Made by a program: the position numbers and the translations under genes. The notes below the pieces were generated by a model. The model was given only the letters and a program-made list of their open reading frames with translations. It was not told where the DNA came from and did not search any database. Below, piece after piece: positions 8,445-19,637 of a DNA stretch of 64,000 nucleotides (its first letter is position 1; each line of letters starts with the position of its first letter). This DNA comes from Pseudomonas frederiksbergensis (GTDB lineage: Bacteria > Pseudomonadota > Gammaproteobacteria > Pseudomonadales > Pseudomonadaceae): positions 5,572,501 to 5,636,500 of the forward strand of contig NZ_FNTF01000002.1 in assembly GCF_900105495.1 (NCBI RefSeq), written 5' to 3'.

Positions 8445-9230
8445 TTAGCCTTTCACATGTGCCAACGGAAACAGGCGCTTGAAGTTCTCGGTGGTTTGCT
8501 CGGCAAACCGCTCGTAGGGCTCCCCTCGCAACATTGCCAGAAATTCCGCTACGTCGCGCACGTACTGCGGCAGGTTCGGCTTGCCGCGATGAGGGATCGG
8601 CGCCAGGTAAGGCGAGTCGGTTTCCACCAGCAAACGATCAGCGGGCACCTTGCTGGCTACGTCACGCAGGGCGTCGGCATTGCGGAAAGTGACAATCCCG
8701 GACAAGGAAATGTAATACCCCATGTCCAGCGCCGCTTTGGCCATGTCCCAGTCTTCGGTGAAACAATGCAGCACGCCCGCCTGGGGCAGCGCCGCTTCAC
8801 GCAGGAGGTTCAACGTATCGGCGCGGGCACCACGGGTGTGGATGATCACCGGTTTGCCCGTCTGCTGTGCCGCTTGCAGATGCAGGCGAAACGACGCCTG
8901 CTGCAACTCTGCCGCTTCCGGTTCGTAGTGATAATCCAGGCCCGTTTCACCGATCGCGACCACACGCGGGTGATTGAGCTCGCGCAACAGCCAGTCCAAT
9001 GCTGGCGCGGCGCCCGGTTGCACGTCCAGCGGATGCACGCCAACTGAACAATCGACGTCGTCGTAACGTTCGGCCAGGGCTTTGACGTCGGCGGCATTCT
9101 CGACGCTGACGCCAATACACAGAAAGTGCCCTACCCCGCGCAGACGGGCCGCATCCAGCGCAGCATCCAGTGAGCCGTCGTGGGCGGCAAGGTCAAGGCG
9201 ATCAAGGTGGCAATGGGAATCTACGAGCAT
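8445..9230 (-). CDS. tatD: TatD-family metal-dependent hydrolase
   Basis: Amidohydrolase-fold deoxyribonuclease-like enzyme of 261 residues (YcfH/TatD group). The metal-site motifs are in order: DSHCHLD (residues 4-10), AIGETGLDYHY, PVIIHTRGA, LHCFTE and ETDSPYLAP. It is first of the tatD-adjacent block and lies downstream of pilZ (14-bp gap), in the same order as in other Pseudomonas. DNase or peptidyl-proofreading roles are known for homologues; the physiological substrate is uncertain. Confidence 0.88.
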   Translation of the reverse strand: MLVDSHCHLDRLDLAAHDGSLDAALDAARLRGVGHFLCIGVSVENAADVKALAERYDDVDCSVGVHPLDVQPGAAPALDWLLRELNHPRVVAIGETGLDYHYEPEAAELQQASFRLHLQAAQQTGKPVIIHTRGARADTLNLLREAALPQAGVLHCFTEDWDMAKAALDMGYYISLSGIVTFRNADALRDVASKVPADRLLVETDSPYLAPIPHRGKPNLPQYVRDVAEFLAMLRGEPYERFAEQTTENFKRLFPLAHVKG

Positions 9231-9244
9231 AAAAGGGCTGCAAC

Positions 9245-9601
9245 TTACATCGTATGAGTGGGACGGTCGGACTTGAGGGCTCCGGCCAGATGGGTTTCGA
9301 TTCGACTGCGCGCGGTATTGTCGCCATCGTTGAATTGTACGCCGACCCCGGCGGCCCGGTTACCCTGCGCACCTTTTGGGGTGATCCAGGTGACCTTGCC
9401 GGCGACCGGAATCTTCTCCGGCTCGTCCATCACGCTCAACAGCATGAATACCTCGTCGCCCAACTTGTAACTCTTGTTGGTCGGGATAAACAGGCCACCA
9501 TTCTTGATGAACGGCATGTAGGCCGCGTAAAGCACGGACTTGTCCTTGATCGTCAGGGACAAAATGCCGTTGCGCGGCCCCGGATTGACGAGTTCATTCA
9601 T
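9245..9601 (-). CDS. pilZ: PilZ-domain type IV pilus assembly protein
   Basis: Small 118-residue PilZ-domain protein, the founding type needed for type IV pilus biogenesis. Sequence features are LSLTIKDKSVLYAAYMPFIKNGGLFIPT and GKVTWITPKGAQG. The usual c-di-GMP signature (RxxxR then D/NxSxxG) is absent from the N-terminus, as known for true PilZ, which does not bind the nucleotide. ATG 9601 follows CGGAGG. It sits between holB and tatD, the normal pseudomonad arrangement. Confidence 0.9.
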   Translation of the reverse strand: MNELVNPGPRNGILSLTIKDKSVLYAAYMPFIKNGGLFIPTNKSYKLGDEVFMLLSVMDEPEKIPVAGKVTWITPKGAQGNRAAGVGVQFNDGDNTARSRIETHLAGALKSDRPTHTM

Positions 9602-9643
9602 GCTGACCTCCGTTGCTGATGCTCAGAGTCTAGGCACAGACGG

Positions 9644-11267
<1,624 letters not shown>

Positions 11268-11277
11268 TTAGTCAGGG

Positions 11278-12543
11278 TCATTGCGGGCTTTGCGGCGCGG
11301 CTGCATCCGGTTCGGGCGCGGGGGCAGCTGCGGGTTCTTGAGCGGGTTCTTGCGCCGGCTCCGGTGATGACGAAGGCTCAGGCGCTTGCGATTCTGGTGG
11401 CGTCGCCTGAGCAGGCTCTTGCGGCGACACTTGCGGCGCAGCCTCGAGGGCTGTGTCGGGTGAAGCAGCCGGAATCGGTGCCTGCTCATCCATCGCCTCT
11501 GGCGCCGTGGTCGGCGCCGGGCTGGAGCGGTAGTCTGCACGGCGCTTGATCTGGAACTCCCGCACAGCGTTATTGTGCGCGTCCAGATCATCGGAGAACA
11601 CGTGGCTGCCATCACCACGCGCAACGAAATAGAGGCTATTGCCCGGCACCGGATTCAGCGCTGCATGAATCGCTTCGCGGCCGACCATGGCGATCGGGGT
11701 CGGCGGCAGTCCCGAAATCACGTAGGTGTTGTACGGCGTCGGTTCCTTGAGGTGGGCACGAGTCAATTTGCCGTTGTAACGATCACCGAGGCCGTAGATC
11801 ACGGTTGGATCAGTCTGCAACAACATGCCCATTTCCATGCGCCGCACAAACACGCCAGCGATTTGCCCGCGCTCCTGCGGCACGCCGGTTTCCTTCTCCA
11901 CCAGCGAGGCCATGATCAGTGCCTGATAGGGCTCGGTGTACGGCACGTCAGCGGCGCGCTGGCTCCATTCCTTGGCGAGGACTTCGTCGAGGCGGTCGTA
12001 GGCTTTTTTCAGCAGTTCGACATCGGTCATGCCGCGCACGAAGCGATAGGTGTCAGGGAAGAATCGCCCTTCCGGAAAAATCCCGCTGTGGCCGAGTTTG
12101 TCCATCACCTCGCTATCACTCAAACCGTCGAGGGTCTTTTCGAGTTTTTCATCCTTGGCCAGAGCAGCGCGGACCTGATGAAAATTCCAGCCTTCGACCA
12201 GCGTCAGGCTGTACTGAACCATTTCCCCGCGTTTCCACAGGTCAATCAGGCCTTCGACGGTCATGCCGGGCCGCATGCGGTACTCGCCCTTGTGCAACGG
12301 TTGTTTGGCGAGATTGAAACGCCAATAGACCCGCAGCCAGAAAGCGTCCTTGATGACGCCATCGGCTTCGAGTCGATAGAAAGTGCGGGTCGGTGTCGTG
12401 CCTTTGGGCACTTCCAGCAGCTCTTCCTGGGTGATGTTCAGCGGCTGTTCCAGCGCCGAATGAATTTTCCAGGCAGAAGCGCCCAGACACAGCCCTGCCA
12501 GAACCAGTCCGGTTTCCAGCAGCAGCAACAATTTACGTCTCAC
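11278..12543 (-). CDS. mltG: Endolytic murein transglycosylase MltG with long Pro/Ala/Glu tail
   Basis: Inner-membrane enzyme that cleaves nascent glycan strands. A single N-terminal membrane anchor (about residues 5-25) precedes the YceG domain; IMASLVEKETG carries the catalytic Glu (E218 in this numbering), followed by LQTDPTVIYGLG and TYVISGLPPTPIAMVG. The domain ends near residue 340. The remaining ~80 residues are low-complexity Pro/Ala/Glu/Ser (PEPAQEPAQEP and similar), longer than the usual ~340-residue protein. Start is GTG 12543, 3 bp after the pabC stop. Confidence 0.92.
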   Translation of the reverse strand: MRRKLLLLLETGLVLAGLCLGASAWKIHSALEQPLNITQEELLEVPKGTTPTRTFYRLEADGVIKDAFWLRVYWRFNLAKQPLHKGEYRMRPGMTVEGLIDLWKRGEMVQYSLTLVEGWNFHQVRAALAKDEKLEKTLDGLSDSEVMDKLGHSGIFPEGRFFPDTYRFVRGMTDVELLKKAYDRLDEVLAKEWSQRAADVPYTEPYQALIMASLVEKETGVPQERGQIAGVFVRRMEMGMLLQTDPTVIYGLGDRYNGKLTRAHLKEPTPYNTYVISGLPPTPIAMVGREAIHAALNPVPGNSLYFVARGDGSHVFSDDLDAHNNAVREFQIKRRADYRSSPAPTTAPEAMDEQAPIPAASPDTALEAAPQVSPQEPAQATPPESQAPEPSSSPEPAQEPAQEPAAAPAPEPDAAAPQSPQ

Positions 12544-12546
12544 GTA

Positions 12547-13362
12547 TCAAGCATCCAGTAGCGCGCGGGCAATGGTTTGGAGTTTACGGGTGAGCGGCCC
12601 AACCGGCCAGCTTAGTGCGGCATAGGCGCGCACCGGCCAAACGCCATACACGCTGTTGCAGACAAAGACTTCATCAGCCCATTGCAGCTGATCGAGGGTG
12701 ATATCGGTGATTTGTGTGGCGATCCCCAATGACTCGGCTTGAAACAATAATTCGGCACGCATCACACCAGCCACGCCGCAGCGCTTCAAATCAGCCGTGA
12801 TCAGCACGCCATCGCGAATCAGGAACAGATTGCTGAACACGCCTTCAATGACACGTCCGGCCTGATCGAGCATCAAGCCTTCGGCATGATCGGTGTCTTG
12901 CCATTCGGAGCGGGCGATGACCTGCTCAAGACGGTTCAGATGCTTGAGTCCGGCGAGCAGAGGCTGTTTGGAAAGCCGCGTCGCACAGGGAAACAGGCGA
13001 ACGCCCTGCTCCGCATGGGCAACAGGATAAACCGCAGGAGGGTTGCCGAGCATGATGCGGCGCGCCTGGGCCGAAGGATCGGGCGCATAGCCGCGGGCGC
13101 TTTCGCCACGGGTGACGATGAGCTTGAGCACACCTTCGCCCAACGCTTGGGCGTAGGTCAGTAACTCTGTGCAGACAGCCGGATGATCGAGATTGATTGC
13201 CAACCGCTGACAACCCTTGACCAAGCGCACTAGATGCCGATCCAGCAGCACCGGGCTGCCGTTGTGTACAGCGATGGTCTCGAACAGACCATCACCGTAA
13301 GCCAGGCCGCGATCCTTCAGCGACAAAGCGTCAGCCGGCTGACCGTCGACCCAGCTGTCCAT
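12547..13362 (-). CDS. pabC: Aminodeoxychorismate lyase
   Basis: PLP enzyme of fold type IV (271 residues) that splits 4-amino-4-deoxychorismate into p-aminobenzoate and pyruvate for folate synthesis. Visible features are GLAYGDGLFETI near the N-terminus, the LKHLNRLEQVIAR segment carrying the probable PLP lysine, and EGVFSNLFLIRDG. Its ATG (13362-13360) overlaps the fabF stop by one base (TGATG), indicating translational coupling in fabF-pabC-mltG. Confidence 0.92.
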   Translation of the reverse strand: MDSWVDGQPADALSLKDRGLAYGDGLFETIAVHNGSPVLLDRHLVRLVKGCQRLAINLDHPAVCTELLTYAQALGEGVLKLIVTRGESARGYAPDPSAQARRIMLGNPPAVYPVAHAEQGVRLFPCATRLSKQPLLAGLKHLNRLEQVIARSEWQDTDHAEGLMLDQAGRVIEGVFSNLFLIRDGVLITADLKRCGVAGVMRAELLFQAESLGIATQITDITLDQLQWADEVFVCNSVYGVWPVRAYAALSWPVGPLTRKLQTIARALLDA

Positions 13363-14606
13363 CAGTCAGCGAACCGACGGAACACCAGCGAGCCGTTGGT
13401 ACCGCCAAACCCGAAGGAGTTGGACAGCACCACGTCGATATCCATATTGCGCGCGGTATGCGGTACGAAATCAAGGTCGCAACCTTCGTCCGGCTCATCA
13501 AGGTTGATGGTCGGCGGTGCTACCTGGCTGTTGATCGCCAGCACACTGAAAATCGCCTCGACCGCGCCCGCCGCACCCAACAGGTGACCGGTCATGGACT
13601 TGGTCGAACTGACTGCCAGCTTGTAAGCGTGATCGCCGAATACCGACTTGATCGCACAGGCTTCGGCAAGGTCGCCCGCCGACGTCGAGGTGCCGTGGGC
13701 GTTGATGTACTGAACCTGATCGCCGTTGATCCTGGCATCGCGCAGCGCATTGGTGATGCAGCGTGCAGCACCCGCGCCATCCGCTGGTGGCGAAGTCATG
13801 TGGTAGGCATCGCCACTGGTGCCAAAGCCGATCAGCTCGGCGTAGATCGTCGCACCGCGGGCCTTGGCGTGTTCCAGCTCTTCCAGAACCAGAGCGCCGG
13901 CACCGTCGGACAGCACGAAGCCATCACGGCCCTTGTCCCATGGACGGCTGGCGCGGGTCGGTTCGTCGTTGCGGGTCGACAGTGCACGGGAGGCACCGAA
14001 GCCGCCCATGCCCAGACCGCAAGCGGCCATTTCAGCGCCGCCGGCAATCATCACGTCGGCTTCGTCGTACATGATGTTGCGTGCCGCCATGCCGATGCAG
14101 TGCGTACCGGTGGTACATGCGGTGGCGATGGCGTAGTTAGGTCCCTGTGCGCCCAGATGGATGGACAGGAAACCGGAAATCATATTGATGATCGAGCCAG
14201 GCACGAAAAACGGAGAAATCCGTCGTGGGCCGGAATCATGCAGCGTGCGGCTGGTTTCTTCGATATTGGTCAGTCCGCCGATACCCGAACCCATGGCCAC
14301 GCCGATGCGCTCACGGTTCGCGTCGGTGACTTCCAGACCGGCATTACGAACTGCCTGAAAACCTGCGGCCAGACCGTACTGAATGAACAGGTCGAGCTTG
14401 CGAGCTTCCTTGACCGACAGGTATTCCTCGACATTGAAGCCCTTCACCGAGCCGCCAAAACGGGTGGAATAGGCAGAAAGGTCGGTGTGTTCGATCAGAC
14501 CAATGCCACTGCGGCCAGCCAGAATGCCCTGCCAACTGCTCGGCACGTCCGTGCCCAGTGGCGACAACATACCCATACCGGTGACTACGACGCGTCTACG
14601 CGACAC
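13362..14606 (-). CDS. fabF: Beta-ketoacyl-ACP synthase II
   Basis: Elongating condensing enzyme of type II fatty-acid synthesis. With the GTG at 14606 (GGAGAG 5 nt upstream, [10 protein letters not shown] start) it is 414 residues, the family norm; the frame extends to 14639 but without a better start. The catalytic Cys164 lies in [10 protein letters not shown], and the two His motifs are INAHGTST and [12 protein letters not shown]. It is downstream of acpP, separated by a hairpin that may attenuate transcription. Confidence 0.95.
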   Translation of the reverse strand: MSRRRVVVTGMGMLSPLGTDVPSSWQGILAGRSGIGLIEHTDLSAYSTRFGGSVKGFNVEEYLSVKEARKLDLFIQYGLAAGFQAVRNAGLEVTDANRERIGVAMGSGIGGLTNIEETSRTLHDSGPRRISPFFVPGSIINMISGFLSIHLGAQGPNYAIATACTTGTHCIGMAARNIMYDEADVMIAGGAEMAACGLGMGGFGASRALSTRNDEPTRASRPWDKGRDGFVLSDGAGALVLEELEHAKARGATIYAELIGFGTSGDAYHMTSPPADGAGAARCITNALRDARINGDQVQYINAHGTSTSAGDLAEACAIKSVFGDHAYKLAVSSTKSMTGHLLGAAGAVEAIFSVLAINSQVAPPTINLDEPDEGCDLDFVPHTARNMDIDVVLSNSFGFGGTNGSLVFRRFAD

Positions 14607-14650
14607 AGCACTCTCCTTTTTCAAATGACGACTTTGCATCAGGCCTAAAG

Positions 14651-14686
14651 AAAAAACCGCACGCCGTGATGGCAGTGCGGTTTTTC
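14651..14686 (-). terminator. Intrinsic terminator/attenuator between acpP and fabF
   Basis: AAAAAACCGCAC and GTGCGGTTTTT arms around a 10-nt loop make a GC-rich stem with T-runs on both strands. It lies 28 bp beyond the acpP stop, consistent with strong acpP expression and reduced readthrough into fabF. Confidence 0.75.
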
Positions 14687-14714
14687 CATGACAGCAAGCA
14701 ACGATTACAAGCTA

Positions 14715-14951
14715 TTAAGCCTGGTGGTTAGTAACGTAATCGATTGCGGCTTGTACAGTAGTGATCTTCTCAGCTTCTTCGTCAGGGATTTCGGTCTCGA
14801 ATTCCTCTTCCAGAGCCATCACCAGCTCAACGGTGTCAAGGGAGTCGGCACCCAGGTCTTCAACGAAGGAAGCAGTGTTGACCACTTCTTCTTCTTTAAC
14901 GCCCAGTTGCTCAGCAACGATTTTCTTGACGCGCTCTTCGATGGTGCTCAT
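14715..14951 (-). CDS. acpP: Acyl carrier protein
   Basis: Acidic 78-residue carrier protein. The phosphopantetheine attachment site is the Ser of the [18 protein letters not shown] motif. The length and the [18 protein letters not shown] start are those of the main fatty-acid ACP. It has 190 bp of upstream sequence to fabG, enough for its own promoter, and GGAGTGAAAA before the ATG. Confidence 0.96.
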   Translation of the reverse strand: MSTIEERVKKIVAEQLGVKEEEVVNTASFVEDLGADSLDTVELVMALEEEFETEIPDEEAEKITTVQAAIDYVTNHQA

Positions 14952-15142
14952 ACCTTGTTTTCACTCCTAATGGACAAATTCAGGCAGCTGGCCAGTGGGT
15001 AAGTGTATAGAAAGACTTTTCAGTTTTTCAACTGAAAGCTTCACTCCTCAAACCCGACGACCCTCTGCCTATAAATAGATTGCAGCTTTATAACGGATTT
15101 TAGACAGCTCGTATGACATTTTTTTGAAGCAATCCGTCACAT

Positions 15143-15886
15143 TTAACTCATGTACATCCCGCCGTTCACCGGGATTGTAGCCCCAGTAACGTAAGCCGCA
15201 CCGTCGGATGCAAGAAAAGCGACCACAGACGCGATCTCTTGAGCTTGCCCCAGACGGCCCAGCGGAATCTGCGTCTGCAAGGCTTCACGCTGTGCCTCAG
15301 GCAATTCGCGGGTCATATCGGTGTCGATGAACCCAGGGGCCACCGAGTTTACCGTAATCGAACGCGAACCGACTTCACGCGCCAGGGAACGGCTGAAACC
15401 TTCCAGACCGGCCTTGGCGGCTGCGTAGTTTACTTGGCCTGCGTTGCCCATGGCACCCACAACCGAGCCAATACTGATAATTCGTCCCCAACGGGCTTTG
15501 GTCATGCCGCGCAAAACGCCCTTGGACAGGCGAAACAGACTGTTCAGGTTGGTATCGACGACATCATGCCATTCGTCATTTTTCATCCGCATTATCAGAT
15601 TATCGCGGGTGATACCGGCATTGTTGACCAGGATCGCCGGCGCACCGAACTGCGATGTAATGCTCGCCAGTACTGCCGCAACGGATTCGTCGCTGGTGAC
15701 ATTGAGTTCCAGGCCAGTGCCTTGAATCCCGTTTTCCGCCAGGGTTGCCGCAATGCGCTCGGCACCCGAGGCAGACGTCGCAGTGCCGATAACGATGGCG
15801 CCCTGACGACCCAATTCCAGGGCGATAGCCTGGCCGATACCGCGGCTCGCGCCAGTGACCAGTGCAACTTTACCTTGCAGACTCAT
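15143..15886 (-). CDS. fabG: 3-oxoacyl-ACP reductase
   Basis: SDR enzyme of 247 residues reducing beta-ketoacyl-ACP with NADPH. Motifs are TGASRGIG near residue 12, NNAGITRDNLIMRM (characteristic of FabG), the catalytic Ser in ISIGSVVG and Tyr/Lys in YAAAKAGLEGFSRSLARE. It lies 16 bp downstream of fabD, in the order fabD-fabG-acpP-fabF. Confidence 0.95.
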   Translation of the reverse strand: MSLQGKVALVTGASRGIGQAIALELGRQGAIVIGTATSASGAERIAATLAENGIQGTGLELNVTSDESVAAVLASITSQFGAPAILVNNAGITRDNLIMRMKNDEWHDVVDTNLNSLFRLSKGVLRGMTKARWGRIISIGSVVGAMGNAGQVNYAAAKAGLEGFSRSLAREVGSRSITVNSVAPGFIDTDMTRELPEAQREALQTQIPLGRLGQAQEIASVVAFLASDGAAYVTGATIPVNGGMYMS

Positions 15887-15902
15887 GCAGGCTTCTCCTG
15901 AT

Positions 15903-16841
15903 TCAGGCCAACGCTGCGCGAGCGGCAGCGAAGGCGTCGGGGGTATTGAGGTTGGATGTCGACACGCCTTCGGCGCAACGCTTGTTCAGGCCAGCCAGCA
16001 CTTTGCCCGGGCCGCACTCGACCAACTGGGTAGCACCTTTGGCGGCCAGCGCCTGAACCGATTCGACCCAGCGTACAGGCTTGTAGAGCTGCTCGAGCAG
16101 ATCGCGCTTGAGGGTTTCCAGATCGGCCGGCACACTGGCGCTGACGTTCTGAACCAGCGGAATCTGCGGCGCCTGCCAATCGATCGCTGCGATCGACTCG
16201 GCAAAACGCTCGGCCGCCGGACGCATCAACTCGCAATGAGACGGCACGCTGACCGGCAACGGCATGGCGCGCTTGGCACCACGAGCCTTGCAGCCTTCGA
16301 TGGCGCGCTCGACCGCAGCCTTGGCACCGGCGATGACTACCTGGCCTGGCGAGTTGAAGTTGACCGCACTCACCACTTCGCCTTGCGCCGCTTCGGCACA
16401 GGCTGCCAGCACATCCGCATCGTCCAGACCGAGAATGGCGGCCATGCCACCTTGCCCGGCCGGAACGGCTTCCTGCATCAACTGACCACGGCGTTCAACC
16501 AGCTTGACCGCGTCGCCCAGGCTCAGGCTGCCCGCAGCGACCAGAGCACTGTATTCGCCCAGACTGTGCCCGGCAACATAAGCCGGACGCGCACCGCCTT
16601 CAGCCAGCCACAGACGCCACAAGGCAATCGAGGCGGTCAGAATGGCCGGCTGGGTTTTATCGGTTTGATTGAGTTGCTCTTCCGGCCCTTGCTGGGTCAG
16701 TACCCACAGGTCGTAACCCAGAGCATCGGAAGCTTCTTTGAATGTTTCGAGGACAACCGGATGTTGTGCGCCCAACTCGGCCAGCATGCCGAGGGACTGC
16801 GAACCCTGTCCCGGAAAGACGAATGCGAGGGAAGCAGACAT
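15903..16841 (-). CDS. fabD: Malonyl-CoA:ACP transacylase
   Basis: Loads malonyl groups onto ACP. With ATG 16841 (MSASLAFVFPGQGSQ) it is 312 residues, the usual length; the frame continues upstream to 16940 without family similarity. Visible are FPGQGSQ, the nucleophile motif GHSLGEYSAL, and the catalytic His context SVPSHCELM. It lies 125 bp downstream of plsX. Confidence 0.95.
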   Translation of the reverse strand: MSASLAFVFPGQGSQSLGMLAELGAQHPVVLETFKEASDALGYDLWVLTQQGPEEQLNQTDKTQPAILTASIALWRLWLAEGGARPAYVAGHSLGEYSALVAAGSLSLGDAVKLVERRGQLMQEAVPAGQGGMAAILGLDDADVLAACAEAAQGEVVSAVNFNSPGQVVIAGAKAAVERAIEGCKARGAKRAMPLPVSVPSHCELMRPAAERFAESIAAIDWQAPQIPLVQNVSASVPADLETLKRDLLEQLYKPVRWVESVQALAAKGATQLVECGPGKVLAGLNKRCAEGVSTSNLNTPDAFAAARAALA

Positions 16842-16966
16842 GTAACAAGCCCCTAATGATCTTGTCGTCGGATAATTGACGTCCCGCAGGAGGGACGCAA
16901 GAAACTGACAGTTGGATGGCAAATTGAACTGAGCGGTCACATTTAAGCATTGTCCGACGAAAACGC

Positions 16967-17977
16967 CTAAAGCAACAAATCCTCAAGACGACCGTGAATG
17001 CGTTCCGGCAGGTTTTCCTGAATCTCGATCAAGGCACGCTGAATCGCACTCTGGAAGCCCTGAACCCCCGCCGAACCATGGCTTTTCACCACAATCCCCT
17101 GCAAACCGAGGAAACTTGCGCCGTTATGCCGCGCAGGCGCCAGATCAGCTTGCAAGCGTTTCATCAGCGGCAAAGCCAGAGCACCGACCACTTTCGACGC
17201 AAGATTTTTCTTGAACAAGGCTTCGATGCGCGCGGCAATCATGGTCGCCAGGCCTTCGCTGGACTTGAGCAGGATATTGCCGACAAAACCGTCACACACC
17301 ACCACATCCGCCTCGCCACGGTACACACCGTCACCCTCGACAAAACCGATGTAGTTGATACCACGAGCACTTTGCAACAATGTTGCAGCCAGCTTGACCT
17401 GCTGATTACCCTTGATGTCTTCAGTACCAATGTTCAACAGCGCCACTCGCGGACGAACAATGCCCAGGGTTTCCGCCGCCACCGACCCCATCACAGCGAA
17501 CTGCAATAGATGCTCGGCACTGCAATCGACATTGGCACCCAGGTCGAGCAACTGGCAATAACCCTTCTGCGTCGGAATCGCCGCCACCATTGCCGGCCGA
17601 TCAATGCCCGGCAAGGTCTTGAGCACAAACCGCGACAACGCCATCAGCGCACCGGTATTGCCGGCGCTGACACAGGCCTGCACCTTGCCGTCTCGCAGCA
17701 ATTCCAGCGCCACGCGCATCGACGAGTCGGGCTTGCCGCGCAGGGCCTGGGCAGGCTTTTCGTCCATGGTGATGACTTCGGACGCCGGCACGATCGACAG
17801 GCGCGAGCGATCCACAGCCGATTGGCCAGAGAGCAATTCTTCAAGAAGGGAGGGTTGACCGACGAGGGTCAGGTGCAGCGAGGGCGTAGCAGACAGGCAA
17901 GCAAGGCTGGCCTGAACAATGCTGCGGGGACCGAAGTCCCCGCCCATTGCGTCAATCGCGATGACTTGAGCAGACAA
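16967..17977 (-). CDS. plsX: Phosphate acyltransferase PlsX
   Basis: Converts acyl-ACP to acyl-phosphate for phospholipid synthesis; 336 residues. Family features are the start [38 protein letters not shown] and the [10 protein letters not shown] motif. The reading frame begins at TTG 17977, 4 bp downstream of rpmF; no alternative ATG precedes the conserved AIDAMGGD motif, so a rare TTG start is likely. Confidence 0.94.
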   Translation of the reverse strand: MSAQVIAIDAMGGDFGPRSIVQASLACLSATPSLHLTLVGQPSLLEELLSGQSAVDRSRLSIVPASEVITMDEKPAQALRGKPDSSMRVALELLRDGKVQACVSAGNTGALMALSRFVLKTLPGIDRPAMVAAIPTQKGYCQLLDLGANVDCSAEHLLQFAVMGSVAAETLGIVRPRVALLNIGTEDIKGNQQVKLAATLLQSARGINYIGFVEGDGVYRGEADVVVCDGFVGNILLKSSEGLATMIAARIEALFKKNLASKVVGALALPLMKRLQADLAPARHNGASFLGLQGIVVKSHGSAGVQGFQSAIQRALIEIQENLPERIHGRLEDLLL

Positions 17978-17981
17978 GTGA

Positions 17982-18164
17982 TTACTCGTCAGCGCCCTTG
18001 TCGATCACTTTACGGCCACGGTATACGCCTTCTGGCGATACGTGGTGACGCAGGTGAATTTCACCGGTGGTTTTTTCTACAGACAGAGTGCTTGCCGTCA
18101 GGGCGTCGTGCGAACGACGCATGTCACGGGCAGAGCGGGATTTTTTGTTCTGCTGAACAGCCAT
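17982..18164 (-). CDS. rpmF: 50S ribosomal protein L32
   Basis: Basic 60-residue ribosomal protein beginning [20 protein letters not shown], the standard L32 start. No Cys zinc motif is present, as in other gammaproteobacterial L32. It lies between yceD (13-bp gap) and plsX (4-bp gap), the classic yceD-rpmF-plsX arrangement linking ribosome and lipid synthesis. Confidence 0.97.
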   Translation of the reverse strand: MAVQQNKKSRSARDMRRSHDALTASTLSVEKTTGEIHLRHHVSPEGVYRGRKVIDKGADE

Positions 18165-18177
18165 AATTGATTAACTC

Positions 18178-18705
18178 CTAAACGTTTGGGTCACGCTTTA
18201 ACTGCGCCAATACACTGAACGGGTTGGACCGCGTTACCTCGTCCTCGCTCGGTTCGGGCTCATCGAGACCCGCCGGCTGCTGGCATTCTTCCGGATGATG
18301 AGCAGGCACAATGGGCAAGGCGAGCAGAAGCTCCTCCTCGATCAGTGACTGCAGATCCAATGGATCTTCGCCCAGTTCCAGCACGTCATAACCTTTCGGC
18401 AACGACTGGGTATTCGCACCCTCCTTCACCACAGCATAACTGCATTCGCTATGGATCGGCAGGGTGACCAGCTCAAGACAACGCTGGCAAACCATTTTGA
18501 CTTCGGTGTCGATAAAACTGTGGATTACCACAGACTTACGTTCATCTCGTTCAAAAACGAATTTAGCCTGCACCGTACCGACAGTGTCGGAAAGCGGGTC
18601 GCAGAGTCTCTCCAAATCGGCCAGCAGCAGTTCACCTTGAAGGGTGGTGCCACGATCAGCCAATTTGCGCGGGTCAACGTGAGGTGGAATCGGGTCATTC
18701 AACAT
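18178..18705 (-). CDS. yceD: YceD/DUF177 family protein (23S rRNA accumulation factor type)
   Basis: 175-residue DUF177 protein. The recognisable core is VKMVCQRCLELVTLPIHSECSYAVV with two Cys in CQRC, and an acidic C-terminal segment LELGEDPLDLQSLIEEELLLALPIVPAH. Homologues act in 23S rRNA accumulation and ribosome assembly. It is first gene of the yceD-rpmF-plsX unit and divergent from maf, with ~106 bp between the starts for both promoters. Confidence 0.88.
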   Translation of the reverse strand: MLNDPIPPHVDPRKLADRGTTLQGELLLADLERLCDPLSDTVGTVQAKFVFERDERKSVVIHSFIDTEVKMVCQRCLELVTLPIHSECSYAVVKEGANTQSLPKGYDVLELGEDPLDLQSLIEEELLLALPIVPAHHPEECQQPAGLDEPEPSEDEVTRSNPFSVLAQLKRDPNV

Positions 18706-18811
18706 AGGCGCAGCATTATAGGGATGCCCCCAGCCATGTCAAAGGAAATTCAGCCCTGTCCGTCACTTGCAAGCCTCCGCTAGAATTCGCGCCTGTCTTC
18801 TGGAGATGCGC

Positions 18812-19390
18812 ATGCTGCCTTTATTACTCGCTTCAAGCTCGGTTTATCGCCGGGAATTGCTGGCCCGCCTGCAGCTGCCGTTCACCTGCAGCTCGCCGGA
18901 TATCGACGAAAGCCACCGATCGGGTGAGTCTGCCGTCGAGCTGGTAAAGCGTCTTGCAGAGGAAAAAGCACGCGCGCTGGCCAGCAGTCACCCCGCCCAC
19001 CTGATTATCGGCTCCGACCAGGTTGCGGTGCTCGGCGAGCGGATTATCGGCAAACCGCACACCTTCGAAAAGGCCCGCGAACAATTGCTGGCGTCTAGCG
19101 GTGCCAGCGTGACCTTCCTTACCGGCCTGGCCCTGCTCAACAGCCAGACGGGTGAATGCCAGGTCGACTGCGTGCCGTTCACCGTACACATGCGCTCGCT
19201 CGATCAGGCACGCATCGAACGCTACCTGCGCGCCGAACAGCCCTACGACTGCGCTGGCAGCTTCAAAGCCGAAGGTTTGGGGGTGAGCCTGTTTCAAAGC
19301 ACCGAAGGCCCTGACGCTACCAGCCTGATCGGCCTGCCCTTGATTCGCCTGGTGGACATGTTGCTGGCCGAAGGTGTGCAAATCCCCTGA
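18812..19390 (+). CDS. maf: Maf-like nucleoside triphosphate pyrophosphatase
   Basis: Housecleaning pyrophosphatase of 192 residues (YceF type, acting on modified NTPs). The start MLPLLLASSSVYRRELL at 18812 was chosen because TGGAG lies 6 nt upstream and the longer frame adds only a non-conserved piece. Motifs are LASSSVYRRELL, the IIGSDQVAVLG substrate loop and YDCAGSFKAEGLG. It is the only + strand gene in this cluster, convergent with sppA. Confidence 0.9.
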   Translation: MLPLLLASSSVYRRELLARLQLPFTCSSPDIDESHRSGESAVELVKRLAEEKARALASSHPAHLIIGSDQVAVLGERIIGKPHTFEKAREQLLASSGASVTFLTGLALLNSQTGECQVDCVPFTVHMRSLDQARIERYLRAEQPYDCAGSFKAEGLGVSLFQSTEGPDATSLIGLPLIRLVDMLLAEGVQIP

Positions 19391-19445
19391 CCACCCTGTA
19401 GCTGACGAAGCCTGCGTGCGCGCAACCTACTGAACACCGCAATTG

Positions 19446-19578
19446 TGTAGCAGCTGGCGAAGCCTGCGTTCGGGTGCGCAGCGCTCGCAAATCCGGATTG
19501 CACGGTCTATCTGAAAGGTTGCGGCGCATGGTTTGGCGAGCGCTGCGCACTCGAACGCAGGCTTCGCCAGCTGCTACA
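19446..19578. repeat. REPIN-like inverted REP pair (family B)
   Basis: TGTAGCAGCTGGCGAAGCCT at the left is matched by the inverted AGGCTTCGCCAGCTGCTACA at the right; inner arms GCGCAGCGCTCGC and GCGAGCGCTGCGC also pair, so the whole can fold into one long hairpin. A shorter related arm (GTAGCTGACGAAGCCTGCGT) lies just left at about 19398. It sits between the convergent maf and sppA genes. Confidence 0.85.
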
Positions 19579-19595
19579 GGGATCGTGCAGACATT

Positions 19596-19624
19596 AAAAA
19601 ACCGGCCACTTGGGCCGGTTTTTT
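19596..19624. terminator. Bidirectional terminator between maf and sppA
   Basis: AAAAAACCGGCC-ACTTG-GGCCGGTTTTTT forms a symmetrical GC stem with A/T tracts on both sides, between two convergent genes. Confidence 0.88.
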
Positions 19625-19637
19625 ATGCCGAAGGCGA

